Below are positions 28,186-37,144 of a stretch of 64,000 nt of DNA, piece by piece. Within the stretch, counting starts at the first letter, position 1; every line of letters begins with the position of its first letter. The notes beneath the pieces are model-generated. The model had not been told where the DNA came from. It searched no databases and saw only the letters and a program-made list of their open reading frames with translations. The DNA is from Ureibacillus terrenus. Its GTDB lineage: Bacteria; Bacillota; Bacilli; Bacillales_A; Planococcaceae. A program made the translations under genes and the position numbers. The stretch spans positions 40,631 through 104,630 of the forward strand of contig NZ_VIGD01000013.1 of NCBI RefSeq assembly GCF_006569205.1. The letters are read 5' to 3'.

Positions 28186-29088
28186 CTGGAATTACGTCAA
28201 TTGCGTTACTTCGTGGAAGTGGCTGAACGGGAACATATTTCGGAAGCGGCGGAGCATCTTCACGTCGCCCAATCCGCTGTCAGCAGACAGATTGCGAATT
28301 TGGAAGAAGAGCTCGGAACGGCACTTTTTGAACGGGTCGGGCGAAACGTAAAACTGACACCGATCGGAAAAATCTTTTTGGAACATGCCATAACGGCGCT
28401 TAATGCCATCGATTTTGCGGTAAAACAAGTGGAAGAATATTTGGATCCGGAACGGGGATCCATCAAAATCGGGTTTCCTACCAGTCTCGCAAGTTACGTC
28501 TTGCCGACAGTAATCTCCGCTTTTAAGAAAGAATATCCGGATGTATCATTCCACTTGCGGCAGGGATCTTACCGGTATTTAATAGAGGCCGTAAGAAACC
28601 GGGAACTGAACCTCGCCTTTTTGGGACCGGTGCCGCGCAAAGATGAAACAATCAATTCTTTGATTTTATTTAACGAAAATATTTGCGCTTTGCTTCCGGC
28701 AAATCATCGTCTGGCGAAACGCGACAAAATACAATTGGATGAACTCCGAAATGATCACTTTGTCCTTTTCCCTGAAGGATACATTCTACATAAAGTGGTA
28801 GTAGATGCATGCAAATCTGCAGGCTTTTCTCCAAAAGTCATTTCCGTCGGGGAGGATATGGATGCCTTAAAAGGGCTTGTTGCAGCGGGAATAGGCGTAA
28901 CATTGCTTCCTGAAAGTTCCTTCTACGATTCTACTCCCCGGTTAACGATCAAAATGAAAATCGACAATCCAAGCATTACGCGCAATGTAGGCATCATTTA
29001 TCCGGCCAACCGGGAATTGGCCCCTTCCGAACAAGTGTTTCTCAAATTTGTTCAATCATTCTTCTCCAGATTGAATCAATTTCAATAA
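28186..29088 (+). CDS. gltC: LysR-type regulator GltC
   Basis: A 301-residue LysR regulator. The helix-turn-helix region (ISEAAEHLHVAQSAVSRQIANLEEELG) and the effector domain (GFPTSLASYVLPTVISAFKKEYP, FPEGYILHKVVVDAC, LVAAGIGVTLLPES) match B. subtilis GltC, activator of glutamate synthase gltAB. The family N-terminus MELRQLRYFVEVAE is fully encoded, but its first codon here is CTG, with AGGGGGGA 5 nt upstream. The next candidate, a TTG five codons later, would lose conserved residues and stands too far from the ribosome-binding site. gltAB is not adjacent, unlike in Bacillus. Confidence 0.87.
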   Translation: MELRQLRYFVEVAEREHISEAAEHLHVAQSAVSRQIANLEEELGTALFERVGRNVKLTPIGKIFLEHAITALNAIDFAVKQVEEYLDPERGSIKIGFPTSLASYVLPTVISAFKKEYPDVSFHLRQGSYRYLIEAVRNRELNLAFLGPVPRKDETINSLILFNENICALLPANHRLAKRDKIQLDELRNDHFVLFPEGYILHKVVVDACKSAGFSPKVISVGEDMDALKGLVAAGIGVTLLPESSFYDSTPRLTIKMKIDNPSITRNVGIIYPANRELAPSEQVFLKFVQSFFSRLNQFQ

Positions 29089-29094
29089 GTGCCT

Positions 29095-29127
29095 AAAAAA
29101 GCCTCCCATGATTAGGAGGCTTTTTTT
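29095..29127. terminator. Bidirectional terminator, gltC / metQ
   Basis: AAGCCTCC and GGAGGCTT pair around an 8-nt loop, with A and T runs on both sides, between convergent genes. Confidence 0.88.
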
Positions 29128-29980
29128 ATTTATTTACAGGAACGACAGAGCCGCCCCATTCTTCAAGAATGAAGTCTTGGATTTCTTTGGAGCGCAATAC
29201 TTCTACCAATTTTTTGATTTCTTCGCGGTTTTCGTCGCCTTTGCGCACGGCAATCACATTTGCATAAGGTGAATCGCTGCCCTCAATGGCAATGGAATCT
29301 TTCAATGGATTAATGCCGGCATCGATGGCGAAGTTGGAGTTGATGACAACCGCATCTCCCTCTTCATTTTCATAGTAAGTAACCATCATTTCCGGAGCAT
29401 CAGTTGCTTCGATTTTCAAGTTTTTCGGATTTTCTACAATATCATCCAATGTGGCTTTTGTTTTATCAATGCCGTCTTTTAATTTGATTAAACCTTGCGC
29501 TTCAAGCAATGATAAAATGCGGCCATGGTCAGGAATTGAGTTTGAAATCAGGATTGTCGCACCATCAGGCAGTTCATCCAAAGATTTATATTTTTTGGAG
29601 TAGATGCCGATCGGTTCGATGTGGATACCGCCAGCATTGACTAGATCATAACCTTCTTCGGCCACTTTTTGTTCAAGATACGGAATGTGTTGGAAGTAGT
29701 TTGCATCAAGGTCGCCATTGTTCAAATCTTCGTTTGGCAATACATAGTCTTGATATTCTTCAATTTCCAGTTCAATTCCTTCTTTTTCCAAAATAGGTTT
29801 GGCTTTTTTCAAAATCTCCGCATGCGGTGTATGGGAAGCACCCACTTTTAAAGTCACTTTTTCTTTTCCATCTTCTTTTGTTCCTTCATCAGATGAAGAT
29901 TTTGAATCTTCTTTTGTACCGCATGCCGCCAATGCGAGAACGAGCACGGATAACAACAAGAATGAGAAGATTTTCTTCAT
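29126..29980 (-). CDS. metQ: Methionine-binding lipoprotein MetQ
   Basis: A 284-residue NlpA-family lipoprotein. The signal peptide ends in LALAAC with the lipidated cysteine at 20. KVGASHTPHAEILKKAKPILEKEGIELE starts the ligand-binding domain, and DANYFQHIPYLEQ is a MetQ signature. It captures methionine for the MetNP importer. It is the last gene of metN-metP-metQ, which is read from a SAM riboswitch. Confidence 0.95.
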   Translation of the reverse strand: MKKIFSFLLLSVLVLALAACGTKEDSKSSSDEGTKEDGKEKVTLKVGASHTPHAEILKKAKPILEKEGIELEIEEYQDYVLPNEDLNNGDLDANYFQHIPYLEQKVAEEGYDLVNAGGIHIEPIGIYSKKYKSLDELPDGATILISNSIPDHGRILSLLEAQGLIKLKDGIDKTKATLDDIVENPKNLKIEATDAPEMMVTYYENEEGDAVVINSNFAIDAGINPLKDSIAIEGSDSPYANVIAVRKGDENREEIKKLVEVLRSKEIQDFILEEWGGSVVPVNK

Positions 29981-30037
29981 GCCTCTTACTCCTTTTCCTA
30001 AAATTTTTTATGTGAACGGCTTTTGCCTCATCACCCG

Positions 30038-30706
30038 TTAACGTTTGTCCGTTTTTGCGGTGATCGTGTCTCCGATCCATTGAATCACAAACACGATAAT
30101 CAAAATTAAAATCGTTGCCATCAATGTCACATCTTCGCGGCTTCGTTGGAATCCTTCCAGAAATGCCAGGTTTCCGAGACCGCCCGCACCGATAATGCCC
30201 GCCATCGCCGTGTATCCGACAAGGGCAACGGCCGTCACCGTAATCCCGGATATAAGCGCAGGTTTTGATTCCGGTATCAATACTTTCCAAATAATTGTGA
30301 AAGTATTGGCACCCATTGATCTCGCCGCTTCAATGACTCCCTTGTCCACTTCCCGGAAGGCGATCAATACAAGCCGGGCATAGAATGGAGCCGAACCGAC
30401 AATCAACGCCGGCAATGCGGCATTTACTCCGCGGATGGTACCAAGCAAAAACTTCGTAAATGGAATCAACAGAATGATTAAGATGATAAACGGTATGGAT
30501 CGGAAAATATTGACAAGCGATCCCGTCAAGAAATGAACGATTTTGTTCGCCCAAATCTGATTCGGGCTGGTTAAAAACAGCAATATGCCGATCAATAAGC
30601 CAAGAACGAAGGTGACCGCCGTGGAAACAACCGTCATATAGATCGTATCGTACGTCGCCTGCCACATGATGTGCCATTTAACATTCGGAAATAACGTTTC
30701 CATCAT
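30038..30706 (-). CDS. metP: Methionine ABC transporter permease MetP (MetI)
   Basis: A 222-residue permease with five transmembrane segments. The coupling loop is VIEAARSMGANTFTIIWKVLIP, then AMAGIIGAGGLGNLAFLEGFQRS, both typical of MetI/MetP. It overlaps metN by 4 nt and precedes metQ by 57 nt. Confidence 0.95.
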   Translation of the reverse strand: MMETLFPNVKWHIMWQATYDTIYMTVVSTAVTFVLGLLIGILLFLTSPNQIWANKIVHFLTGSLVNIFRSIPFIILIILLIPFTKFLLGTIRGVNAALPALIVGSAPFYARLVLIAFREVDKGVIEAARSMGANTFTIIWKVLIPESKPALISGITVTAVALVGYTAMAGIIGAGGLGNLAFLEGFQRSREDVTLMATILILIIVFVIQWIGDTITAKTDKR

Positions 30707-31725
30707 TTCGTAATCACCTCCGCCTGAATATTCATCGTTTTCAGTTTTTCCATAGCCTTTTCAACATTTTCCGGATCGCCGTCAAGCTGGACAATCAACG
30801 TACCATAAGGGCCGTCCATTGTTTCGGATATATTGCCGTAAAGGATGTTCACATTGATTTGAAATTCTTTAATTAAATAAGAAATGACGGGCTGGCCTGA
30901 AGTATTTCCGACGAACGTTAATTTTACGACTTTTCCGGCCGGATAATTTTTTAGGATATGTTTGATGGCTTCTTTTGCTTCTCTTGAATCGGACACCTGC
31001 ATGACAAAATTTTTCGTAATTTCCGCCTGAGGATTCCGGAACACCTCGAGCACGCTTCCCTGCTCTACAATGCGTCCTGCCTGCATGACCGCCACGCGAT
31101 GGCAAATTTTGCGGATGACATGCATTTCATGGGTAATGAGCACGATGGTGAGACCAAGACGCTCATTAATATCGGATAACAGGCTCAAAATGGAATCAGT
31201 CGTTTCCGGATCCAGCGCGCTTGTCGCCTCATCGCAAAGCAGCACTTCCGGATTGTTTGCCAAAGCCCTCGCAATTCCCACACGCTGCTTTTGTCCGCCG
31301 GAAAGCTGGGATGGATAAGCATCTTCCCTGCCTTTCAACCCTACCAGCTCGATCAGTTCTTTAACCCTTTTTTCCCTTTCGGCTTTCGGAACTCCGGCAA
31401 TTTCCAATGGGAAGGCAATATTTTCAGCCACCGTCCTGGACCATAACAAATTAAAATGTTGGAAAATCATGCTGATTTTTTGGCGGGCTTTGCGCAATTC
31501 TTTCCCTTTGATGGATGATATTTCAAGATCATTGACAACAACGGAACCGCTCGTCGGTTTTTCAAGCCCGTTCAAAAGGCGGATTAACGTACTTTTCCCG
31601 GCGCCGCTATATCCGATGATTCCGAAAATTTCACCTTTTTGAATGGACAAACTTACATGATCAACTGCGGTCAATTCCCCGTTCTTTGTTTTGTAAACTT
31701 TCGTGACATCTTTTACCTCGATCAT
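30703..31725 (-). CDS. metN: Methionine ABC transporter ATPase MetN
   Basis: A 340-residue ATPase. Walker A is GYSGAGKST, the signature LSGGQKQRVGIARAL, and Walker B LLCDEATSALD. A C-terminal NIL domain (about 265-340, ending MNIQAEVI) binds methionine and allows feedback inhibition in this family. The start MIEVKDVTKVYK follows GGAGT by 7 nt; the open frame continues upstream without a ribosome-binding site. Confidence 0.95.
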   Translation of the reverse strand: MIEVKDVTKVYKTKNGELTAVDHVSLSIQKGEIFGIIGYSGAGKSTLIRLLNGLEKPTSGSVVVNDLEISSIKGKELRKARQKISMIFQHFNLLWSRTVAENIAFPLEIAGVPKAEREKRVKELIELVGLKGREDAYPSQLSGGQKQRVGIARALANNPEVLLCDEATSALDPETTDSILSLLSDINERLGLTIVLITHEMHVIRKICHRVAVMQAGRIVEQGSVLEVFRNPQAEITKNFVMQVSDSREAKEAIKHILKNYPAGKVVKLTFVGNTSGQPVISYLIKEFQINVNILYGNISETMDGPYGTLIVQLDGDPENVEKAMEKLKTMNIQAEVITK

Positions 31726-31812
31726 TCCAAGTACTCCTTTTATAAACCGCAATATGTAAATTTTTTAAACTCCAACTACAGCATTATGTACATAAAAGCT
31801 GAATATTTCAAT

Positions 31813-31846
31813 AAAAAAACCTCCTACTTTTTGTTATAAGTAGAAG
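31813..31846 (-). terminator. SAM riboswitch terminator
   Basis: In the RNA, CTTCTACTT pairs with AAGTAGGAG (one G-A apart from the ideal) and is followed by TTTTTTT. It is the expression platform of the SAM riboswitch before metN. Confidence 0.85.
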
Positions 31847-31885
31847 GGAAGTTGAACTGCCCGCACTAAAGATCCGTAAAACTTC

Positions 31886-31997
31886 CTCTTATCTTTCAAA
31901 GTAAACAATACTTTGCGTGATTTGGCACCTTATCATATGGAACTATGATGGTTGCCGGGTTTCATAGGGCACTTCCCTCCACCACTCTTAATAAGAG
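31886..31997 (-). promoter_or_regulatory. SAM-I riboswitch (S-box) aptamer
   Basis: The minus-strand RNA starts CTCTTATTAAGAG and continues GTGGAGGGA, then GAAACCCGGCAACC, the hallmarks of the S-box. It closes with GATAAGAG pairing to the first bases as P1. High SAM stabilises the aptamer and allows the downstream terminator to form, shutting off methionine uptake. It serves metN-metP-metQ. Confidence 0.95.
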
Positions 31998-32019
31998 TTT
32001 CCTATTTAATTATGGAATC

Positions 32020-32048
32020 ACTGTAACATGTAATCTATCATATGTCAA
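32020..32048 (-). promoter_or_regulatory. metNPQ promoter
   Basis: TTGACA (32048-32043) and TACAGT (32025-32020) are 17 nt apart, a near-consensus -35. It abuts the stop codon of yusE and fires into the SAM riboswitch. Confidence 0.7.
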
Positions 32049-32351
32049 CTATAAAGTTAACTTTTCATATAAGTTTGGTACGGATTTAAAGGCATATATT
32101 TTTTCACGTATTTCTCCGTTCTTTGTAATAATTAAACAAGGAACGCTTTCGATTTTTTGTTCGAAAGCGAAATCTTCCAAAAAATTGATGTCCGCCTTTC
32201 CAATCGGGATGTTTGGGAGCAATTCCTCGATCACTTCCAACATTTTGGATGCCACTTTGCATGTTCCGCAAAAGGGCGTGTATAAATAAAAAGCGGTTAC
32301 TTCATGATTTTTCATTTTTTCTTTCCATGTATTGATTGTCCATTCTTCCAT
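32049..32351 (-). CDS. yusE: Thioredoxin-like protein YusE
   Basis: A 100-residue single-domain thioredoxin fold. The active site is C-G-T-C in YTPFCGTCKVAS (C29 and C32), and the cis-proline is in SVPCLII, where an extra cysteine follows the proline. The length and the neighbours (metNPQ, yusF, gcvH) match B. subtilis YusE. Its partner is unknown. It follows yusF by 17 nt. Confidence 0.85.
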   Translation of the reverse strand: MEEWTINTWKEKMKNHEVTAFYLYTPFCGTCKVASKMLEVIEELLPNIPIGKADINFLEDFAFEQKIESVPCLIITKNGEIREKIYAFKSVPNLYEKLTL

Positions 32352-32368
32352 ATTCCACCATTTCTTTC

Positions 32369-32710
32369 CTATGCCAAATATTCTTTATGAACCTCAAATT
32401 TTGCGTCTTTCAATAATTGGGCCAACATTTTCCTAGGTACATTGGCAACTTCGATATAAGTTTTCGGAACGGTGAGATGAATCGCTTCGGAATAGATCCT
32501 TTTCATCAGCTTCCGCAACTTTTCACCGGATTGATCCGCATCAAAAAAAGTATATAATTCACAATCCTCATATGGCTCTAAAAGTTCAAGAAGGGCATCT
32601 TCACTAATCGTTCCATTTGTGCAGACAATTTTTACATCTTCCGCTAAAATTGGGGCCAATTTCATCATATCCGATCGACCTTCTACAATGATACATTTTT
32701 CATAATGCAT
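32369..32710 (-). CDS. yusF: Toprim-domain protein YusF
   Basis: A 113-residue stand-alone TOPRIM domain. The conserved glutamate is E9 in CIIVEGRSD, and the metal-binding DxD is in FFDADQSGEKLRKLMK. Such small OLD/RnmV-like proteins act on nucleic acids, but the substrate of YusF is not known. The ATG at 32710 is preferred because GGGGTG lies 7 nt upstream; an in-frame GTG three codons earlier is inside that site. Confidence 0.82.
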   Translation of the reverse strand: MHYEKCIIVEGRSDMMKLAPILAEDVKIVCTNGTISEDALLELLEPYEDCELYTFFDADQSGEKLRKLMKRIYSEAIHLTVPKTYIEVANVPRKMLAQLLKDAKFEVHKEYLA

Positions 32711-32792
32711 ATTGTTCACCCCACATTTTAAGATAGGAACCGAAGAAAGAGAAATAAAAAGGCTGTTTATTTATTATATTTTCATTTTAAAA

Positions 32793-32818
32793 AAACGCCA
32801 GTTTTTTCACTGGCGTTT
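32793..32818 (-). terminator. gcvH terminator
   Basis: AAACGCCAGT and ACTGGCGTTT pair perfectly around a 6-nt loop and run into TTTTAAAATG on the minus strand. Confidence 0.82.
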
Positions 32819-32824
32819 CCCGAA

Positions 32825-33205
32825 TTATTCTGAAATGATTTTTTCATATTCTTCCGCAGTAAGCAATTGGTCGATTTGCGAAGCGTCTGACGGTTCAACC
32901 ACAATCATCCACGCTTGTTCATATGGAGATTCATTTACGAGTTCAGGGCTGTCTTCCAATTCCGTATTGACTTCCACCACTTTGCCGGATACAGGCGCAT
33001 ATAATTCAGAAACCGTTTTTACGGATTCAACGCTGCCGAATGGTTCATTCATTTGAACTTCGTCACCCACTTGAGGAAGTTCGACGAACACAATATCTCC
33101 AAGCTCGGATTGAGCAAAATCAGTGATTCCCACACGAACTTTTCCGTCTTCCACTTTCACCCATTCATGTTCTGAAGTATAGCGCAATTCCTTAGGTACT
33201 GTCAT
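32825..33205 (-). CDS. gcvH: Glycine cleavage system H protein
   Basis: A 126-residue lipoyl carrier protein. The lipoylated lysine is K63 in [18 protein letters not shown], and the [14 protein letters not shown]-terminus is canonical. Besides shuttling the aminomethyl group in glycine cleavage, GcvH is in Bacillus the entry point for lipoate synthesis, where octanoyl-GcvH is the substrate of LipA (encoded at 2.5-3.4 kb). GGAGGTT precedes the ATG. Confidence 0.96.
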   Translation of the reverse strand: MTVPKELRYTSEHEWVKVEDGKVRVGITDFAQSELGDIVFVELPQVGDEVQMNEPFGSVESVKTVSELYAPVSGKVVEVNTELEDSPELVNESPYEQAWMIVVEPSDASQIDQLLTAEEYEKIISE

Positions 33206-33272
33206 ACTTTAACCTCCATCTGATATATGTAATCTTTAGAACAGTTTGACATATTTCTACAGTAAAAACAAG

Positions 33273-33629
33273 TCACTTCCAATTCTTTTCGAACTCTTCC
33301 TCTTTAAACCCAAGAGTGACTTTTTCGCCGTCCGTCACAATCGGCCGTTTAATCAACATACCGTCAGAAGCAAGCAGATCTAATTGTTCTTCCTCGGACA
33401 TCTCGTTTAGTTTATCCTTCAAACCAAGGGATCTATACTTTTGGCCGGATGTATTAAAAAACTTTTTCAACGGCACTCCGCTTTTTTCCCAATAGGATCT
33501 GAGTTCTTCTTTCGTTGGTGTTTGTTCCACAATATTGATGGCTTCATACTGGATTCCATGCTCGTCCAGCCATTTTTGCGCTTTTTTGCAAGTTGTACAT
33601 CTCGGATAATGAATAAATTTCAATGTCAT
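33273..33629 (-). CDS. yusI: ArsC/Spx-family protein YusI
   Basis: A 118-residue thioredoxin-fold protein of the ArsC/Spx/MgsR family. It has C11-T-T-C14 in YPRCTTCKKA and the Spx-like KRPIVTDG near residue 95. It lacks the RNA-polymerase-binding glycine context I would need to call it Spx, so YusI, a putative reductase, is the better name. It sits between gcvH and the repeat array, as yusI does between gcvH and the fad genes in B. subtilis. Confidence 0.82.
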   Translation of the reverse strand: MTLKFIHYPRCTTCKKAQKWLDEHGIQYEAINIVEQTPTKEELRSYWEKSGVPLKKFFNTSGQKYRSLGLKDKLNEMSEEEQLDLLASDGMLIKRPIVTDGEKVTLGFKEEEFEKNWK

Positions 33630-33757
33630 CTCGATATCTCCTCATTTTCATAATTTTTCTAACTACTCTTATTTTTATCATGCATGATTCAAATCATGTG
33701 TTCAAGCAGAATTTTTTGTAAAAATTGTAGCTTTATACGGAATTTCATCCATGAAAA

Positions 33758-34060
33758 CTTGGGCAGATCCTTCCCTTTTTGGGCACTTGCAATCACCTCT
33801 TTGGCAGATAACCCCTTACCTTCTGCTTATAACTCCCCAGCTCGTGCAATTGCCTACTCACCTTGGGCACATAATTCCTTATCTCGGGCTTTGCTTACTC
33901 CACTTGGGCACATAATTCCTCAGCTGGGGCGCTTGCCTACTCCACTTGGGCACATAACTCCTTACCTTGGGCACTTGCGTTCAACACTCGGGCACTTAAA
34001 AATTCCCCTTGGGCTTGACTCCTCACCTTGGCCACTTGCCTACTCAGCTTGGACATAACA
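33758..34060. repeat. Degenerate tandem repeat array 1, period about 21 nt
   Basis: About 14-15 units of 19-23 nt, most starting with TTGGGC or a close variant, followed by A-C-A/T-T-A/G and ending in TCCT-A-C-type pyrimidine-rich sequence. The best units share TTGGGCACATAATTCCT. Units alternate between a GCACATAA form and a GCTTGCCTAC form. There is no open frame through it and no identical spacer/repeat structure. It fills the gap between yusI and the fad operon terminator. Confidence 0.8.
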
Positions 34061-34086
34061 GAATTTTGACATTCAAACAAAAAATG

Positions 34087-34114
34087 CCGGGAGCGGATCT
34101 AAATCCGCTCCCGG
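34087..34114 (-). terminator. fad operon terminator
   Basis: CCGGGAGCGGAT and ATCCGCTCCCGG pair perfectly around a 4-nt loop, followed by CATTTTTTG on the minus strand, just past fadE. Confidence 0.9.
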
Positions 34115-34127
34115 ACACCATCGGGCA

Positions 34128-35915
34128 TTACACAATATATTTTTCCGCCGCAATGAGGCGCTCTGCCGCTTCACGTTTTTTCAAAATCAAATTATATGGA
34201 TTGTGGCGAGTCAATTTGCGCAATGCAGAAAGGGTGATCCGCTGATTGTCTCCCTCAACGGAAGCAATGATCGTTTCTTTTGCTTCTTTTTCAATTTCCG
34301 CAAAGGCTTCCTGGCAAAAGATTTGAGTGTATAACAATTTTTGTTTCGCTTTTTCCAGACCGTCCCTTTCAATCGCTTTAGCCGTGCGCAGGATGGCGGA
34401 TTCCATTGCATAGATCAAAATGGCAATGTTTGCGATATTCACCAATACTTCCTGCTCTTCTTCAAGTTTTGTTCCAAATCGTTGCGCCGCTACCCCAGCT
34501 GCAAGGATGCCAATTTTCTTCGCGTTTTTCAACAGATATTTTTCCTGCTCTAACGGTGCGTCGCCGACCTCTTCCGGCATGAGCATAAGCAGCTCTTGTT
34601 GCAAGTTTTGCGCCACCTGAAGCAGTGGAAGTTCTCCCTTCAAGGCTTTCTTCATGAAAGTGCCCGGAATAATCAGGCGGTTGATTTCATTTGTCCCTTC
34701 GAAAATACGGTTGATGCGGGAATCACGGTAAATGCGTTCCACTTCATACTCGGACATGAAACCGTAGCCGCCGTGAAGCTGCACCGCTTCATCCGCCACA
34801 TAATCCAGCGTTTCAGAACCGAACACTTTGGCAATGGAGCACTCAATGGCATATTCTGCTACCGCGTTTGCCACCGCTTTTCCATCTTTTTGTTCCTCGT
34901 CGGAAAGCTTGTTGAAACGATTTTCGAAATAGCCGACCGTGCGGTAATTGAGGGATTCGGACGCATAGAGCCGTGAAGCCATTGTCGCGAGCTTTTCTTT
35001 CGTTAAATTAAAGCTGGAAATTGTCCGGTTGAACTGTTTGCGCTGATTTGTGTACTGGATGGCAAGTTCCAACGCGCGTTTGGAAGCTCCTACAGTACCG
35101 ATGCCCAGCTTATAGCGGCCAATATTTAAAATGTTGAATGCCACCACATGCCCGCGCCCGATTTCAAATAATACATTTTCCACCGGAACTGGAACATCTT
35201 CCAAAATCAATGTGCGGGTGGATGAAGATTTGATCCCCATTTTCTTTTCTTCGGGACCGACGGAAACCCCTGGGAATGAACGTTCAACAATGAATGCGGT
35301 GAAATGCTCGCCGTCCACTTTCGCATAAACGACGAATACATCCGCAAAACCGGAGTTTGTAATCCATTGTTTTTCTCCGTTCAGAATATAATGGGTTCCC
35401 GCTTCATTCAGTCTGGCGGTTGTTTTCGCACCGAGCGCATCGGAACCGGAACCCGGCTCAGTCAGCGCGTAAGCCGCAATCCATTCTCCCGTTGCCAATT
35501 TCGGCAAGTATTTTTTCTTTTGTTCTTCATTGCCAAAAAGGACGATCGGCAAAGAACCGATTCCAACATGGGCGCCATGCGTCAAGCTGAAACCGCCGGC
35601 GCGGGACATTTTTTCTCCAATAAGTGCAGATGTGATTTTATCTAAACCTAATCCTTCGTATTCCTCCGGGATGTCTGTCGCAAGCAGTCCCAATTCTCCG
35701 GCTTTATCCATCAGTTTTCGCGAATGTTCAAACTCGTGGTTTTCCAGTTTATCCAACACTGGCAATACTTCATTTTCCACAAATTCTTCCGTCGTTTTTG
35801 CAATCATTAAATGCTCTTCGGAAAAATCCTCCGGTGTAAACACTTTTTCCAAATCCACATCTTCGATTAAAAAGCTTCCGCCCTTTACATAATCTGTTGT
35901 TTGAACCATTTCCAT
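34128..35915 (-). CDS. fadE: Acyl-CoA dehydrogenase FadE (YusJ)
   Basis: A 595-residue acyl-CoA dehydrogenase of the YusJ/FadE type, longer than the common 380-residue form because of an extra C-terminal helical domain (about 400-595). ALTEPGSGSDA (151-161) and GEKQWITNSGFADVF form the flavin/substrate site. LHGGYGFMSEYEVERIYRDSRINRIFEGTNEI contains the family signature. It performs the first oxidation of fatty acyl-CoA. It is the last gene of fadN-fadA-fadE, 26 nt after fadA. Confidence 0.95.
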   Translation of the reverse strand: MEMVQTTDYVKGGSFLIEDVDLEKVFTPEDFSEEHLMIAKTTEEFVENEVLPVLDKLENHEFEHSRKLMDKAGELGLLATDIPEEYEGLGLDKITSALIGEKMSRAGGFSLTHGAHVGIGSLPIVLFGNEEQKKKYLPKLATGEWIAAYALTEPGSGSDALGAKTTARLNEAGTHYILNGEKQWITNSGFADVFVVYAKVDGEHFTAFIVERSFPGVSVGPEEKKMGIKSSSTRTLILEDVPVPVENVLFEIGRGHVVAFNILNIGRYKLGIGTVGASKRALELAIQYTNQRKQFNRTISSFNLTKEKLATMASRLYASESLNYRTVGYFENRFNKLSDEEQKDGKAVANAVAEYAIECSIAKVFGSETLDYVADEAVQLHGGYGFMSEYEVERIYRDSRINRIFEGTNEINRLIIPGTFMKKALKGELPLLQVAQNLQQELLMLMPEEVGDAPLEQEKYLLKNAKKIGILAAGVAAQRFGTKLEEEQEVLVNIANIAILIYAMESAILRTAKAIERDGLEKAKQKLLYTQIFCQEAFAEIEKEAKETIIASVEGDNQRITLSALRKLTRHNPYNLILKKREAAERLIAAEKYIV

Positions 35916-35941
35916 TCCTCCCCTATACTTTTCGGACTAGA

Positions 35942-37117
35942 TTAATATAAAACTTCAAACACGCCGGCAGCCCCCATGCCTCCGCCGATGCACATTGTCA
36001 CGACGCCGTATTTTTTTCCTTGCCGCCTTAATTCATGAATCAATTTCAATGTTAAAATGGCCCCTGTCGCACCAAGCGGATGTCCAAGCGCGATCGCGCC
36101 GCCATTGACATTGACTTTATCCAGATCCAGACCTAAGTGGCGGATGACCTGGATGGATTGGGACGCAAATGCTTCATTGAGCTCCCATAAATCGATATCC
36201 TCCTGCTTTAATCCAGCCAGCTTCAGCGCTTTCGGCACCGCTTCAATCGGACCGATTCCCATTACTTCCGGCGGCACTCCTCCCACGGCAAAGCTGAGGA
36301 ATTTTGCCAAAGGTTTCAAACCTTGCTTTTCCGCTTCTTCCCGATCCATGACAAGAAGCGCCGCAGCGCCGTCCGACGTTTGGGAAGCATTGCCGGCTGT
36401 CACCGTCCCATTCAGGCTGAACGCAGGCCGCAATGTGCTTAAAACCTCTTTAGTCGTATTTGGACGCACCCCTTCATCCATCGAAAAGGTGAATCGTTTC
36501 TCTTTTAGCGTATTATTTTCATCGACATAATATTGGACAACATCGATTGGAACGATCTCTTCTTCGAATTTTCCTTCCTGAATCGCCTTATGGGCCAACT
36601 GGTGTGACCGGACGGCAAATTCATCCTGATCTTCACGGCTCACACCATAACGTTTTGCCACTTCCTCCGCCGTATGCCCCATGCTCATGTAATACTGCGG
36701 TGCTTCTTCGGCAAGTTTCGGATTTGGACGAATCACATGCCCCATCATCGGCACCATGCTCATGGACTCCACCCCGCCGGCGATAATGGCCTTGGCGTGT
36801 CCGAGCATGATTCTTTCGGCGGCATAAGCAATGGACTGCAATCCGGAAGAACAGAACCGGTTGATTGTAATTGCCGGCGTTGTATCAGGGAGTCCCGCCA
36901 ATGCACCGATATTTCTCGCAACGTTCATTCCCTGCTCCGCTTCCGGCATCGCGCAGCCCATGATTAAATCATCGATTTCTCCCTCATAACCTGCCCGTTT
37001 TATTGCTTCTTTTACAACGATTGCCCCGAAGTCATCAGGACGCATTTGGGCAAGCGATCCTTTTTTCGCTTTGCCGATCGGCGTTCTCGCACCTGACACG
37101 ATTACTGCTTCTCTCAT
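35942..37117 (-). CDS. fadA: Acetyl-CoA acyltransferase FadA (YusK)
   Basis: A 391-residue thiolase. The nucleophile is C89 in NRFCSSGLQ, the catalytic histidine is in GHPLGATG (about 348-355), and the second cysteine is in [12 protein letters not shown] near 378. It cleaves 3-ketoacyl-CoA with CoA in the last step of beta-oxidation. It lies 27 nt after fadN. Confidence 0.96.
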   Translation of the reverse strand: MREAVIVSGARTPIGKAKKGSLAQMRPDDFGAIVVKEAIKRAGYEGEIDDLIMGCAMPEAEQGMNVARNIGALAGLPDTTPAITINRFCSSGLQSIAYAAERIMLGHAKAIIAGGVESMSMVPMMGHVIRPNPKLAEEAPQYYMSMGHTAEEVAKRYGVSREDQDEFAVRSHQLAHKAIQEGKFEEEIVPIDVVQYYVDENNTLKEKRFTFSMDEGVRPNTTKEVLSTLRPAFSLNGTVTAGNASQTSDGAAALLVMDREEAEKQGLKPLAKFLSFAVGGVPPEVMGIGPIEAVPKALKLAGLKQEDIDLWELNEAFASQSIQVIRHLGLDLDKVNVNGGAIALGHPLGATGAILTLKLIHELRRQGKKYGVVTMCIGGGMGAAGVFEVLY

Positions 37118-37144
37118 GTAGATCCCCCTTTGTTCTATATTTGA

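Noticed and set aside
33758..34060. CRISPR array
   Set aside because: Units are degenerate along their whole length, with no constant repeat separated by unique spacers, and no cas gene is present.
34596..34976. 126-residue plus-strand frame inside fadE
   Set aside because: Fully inside a well-supported fadE on the other strand; a codon-bias shadow.
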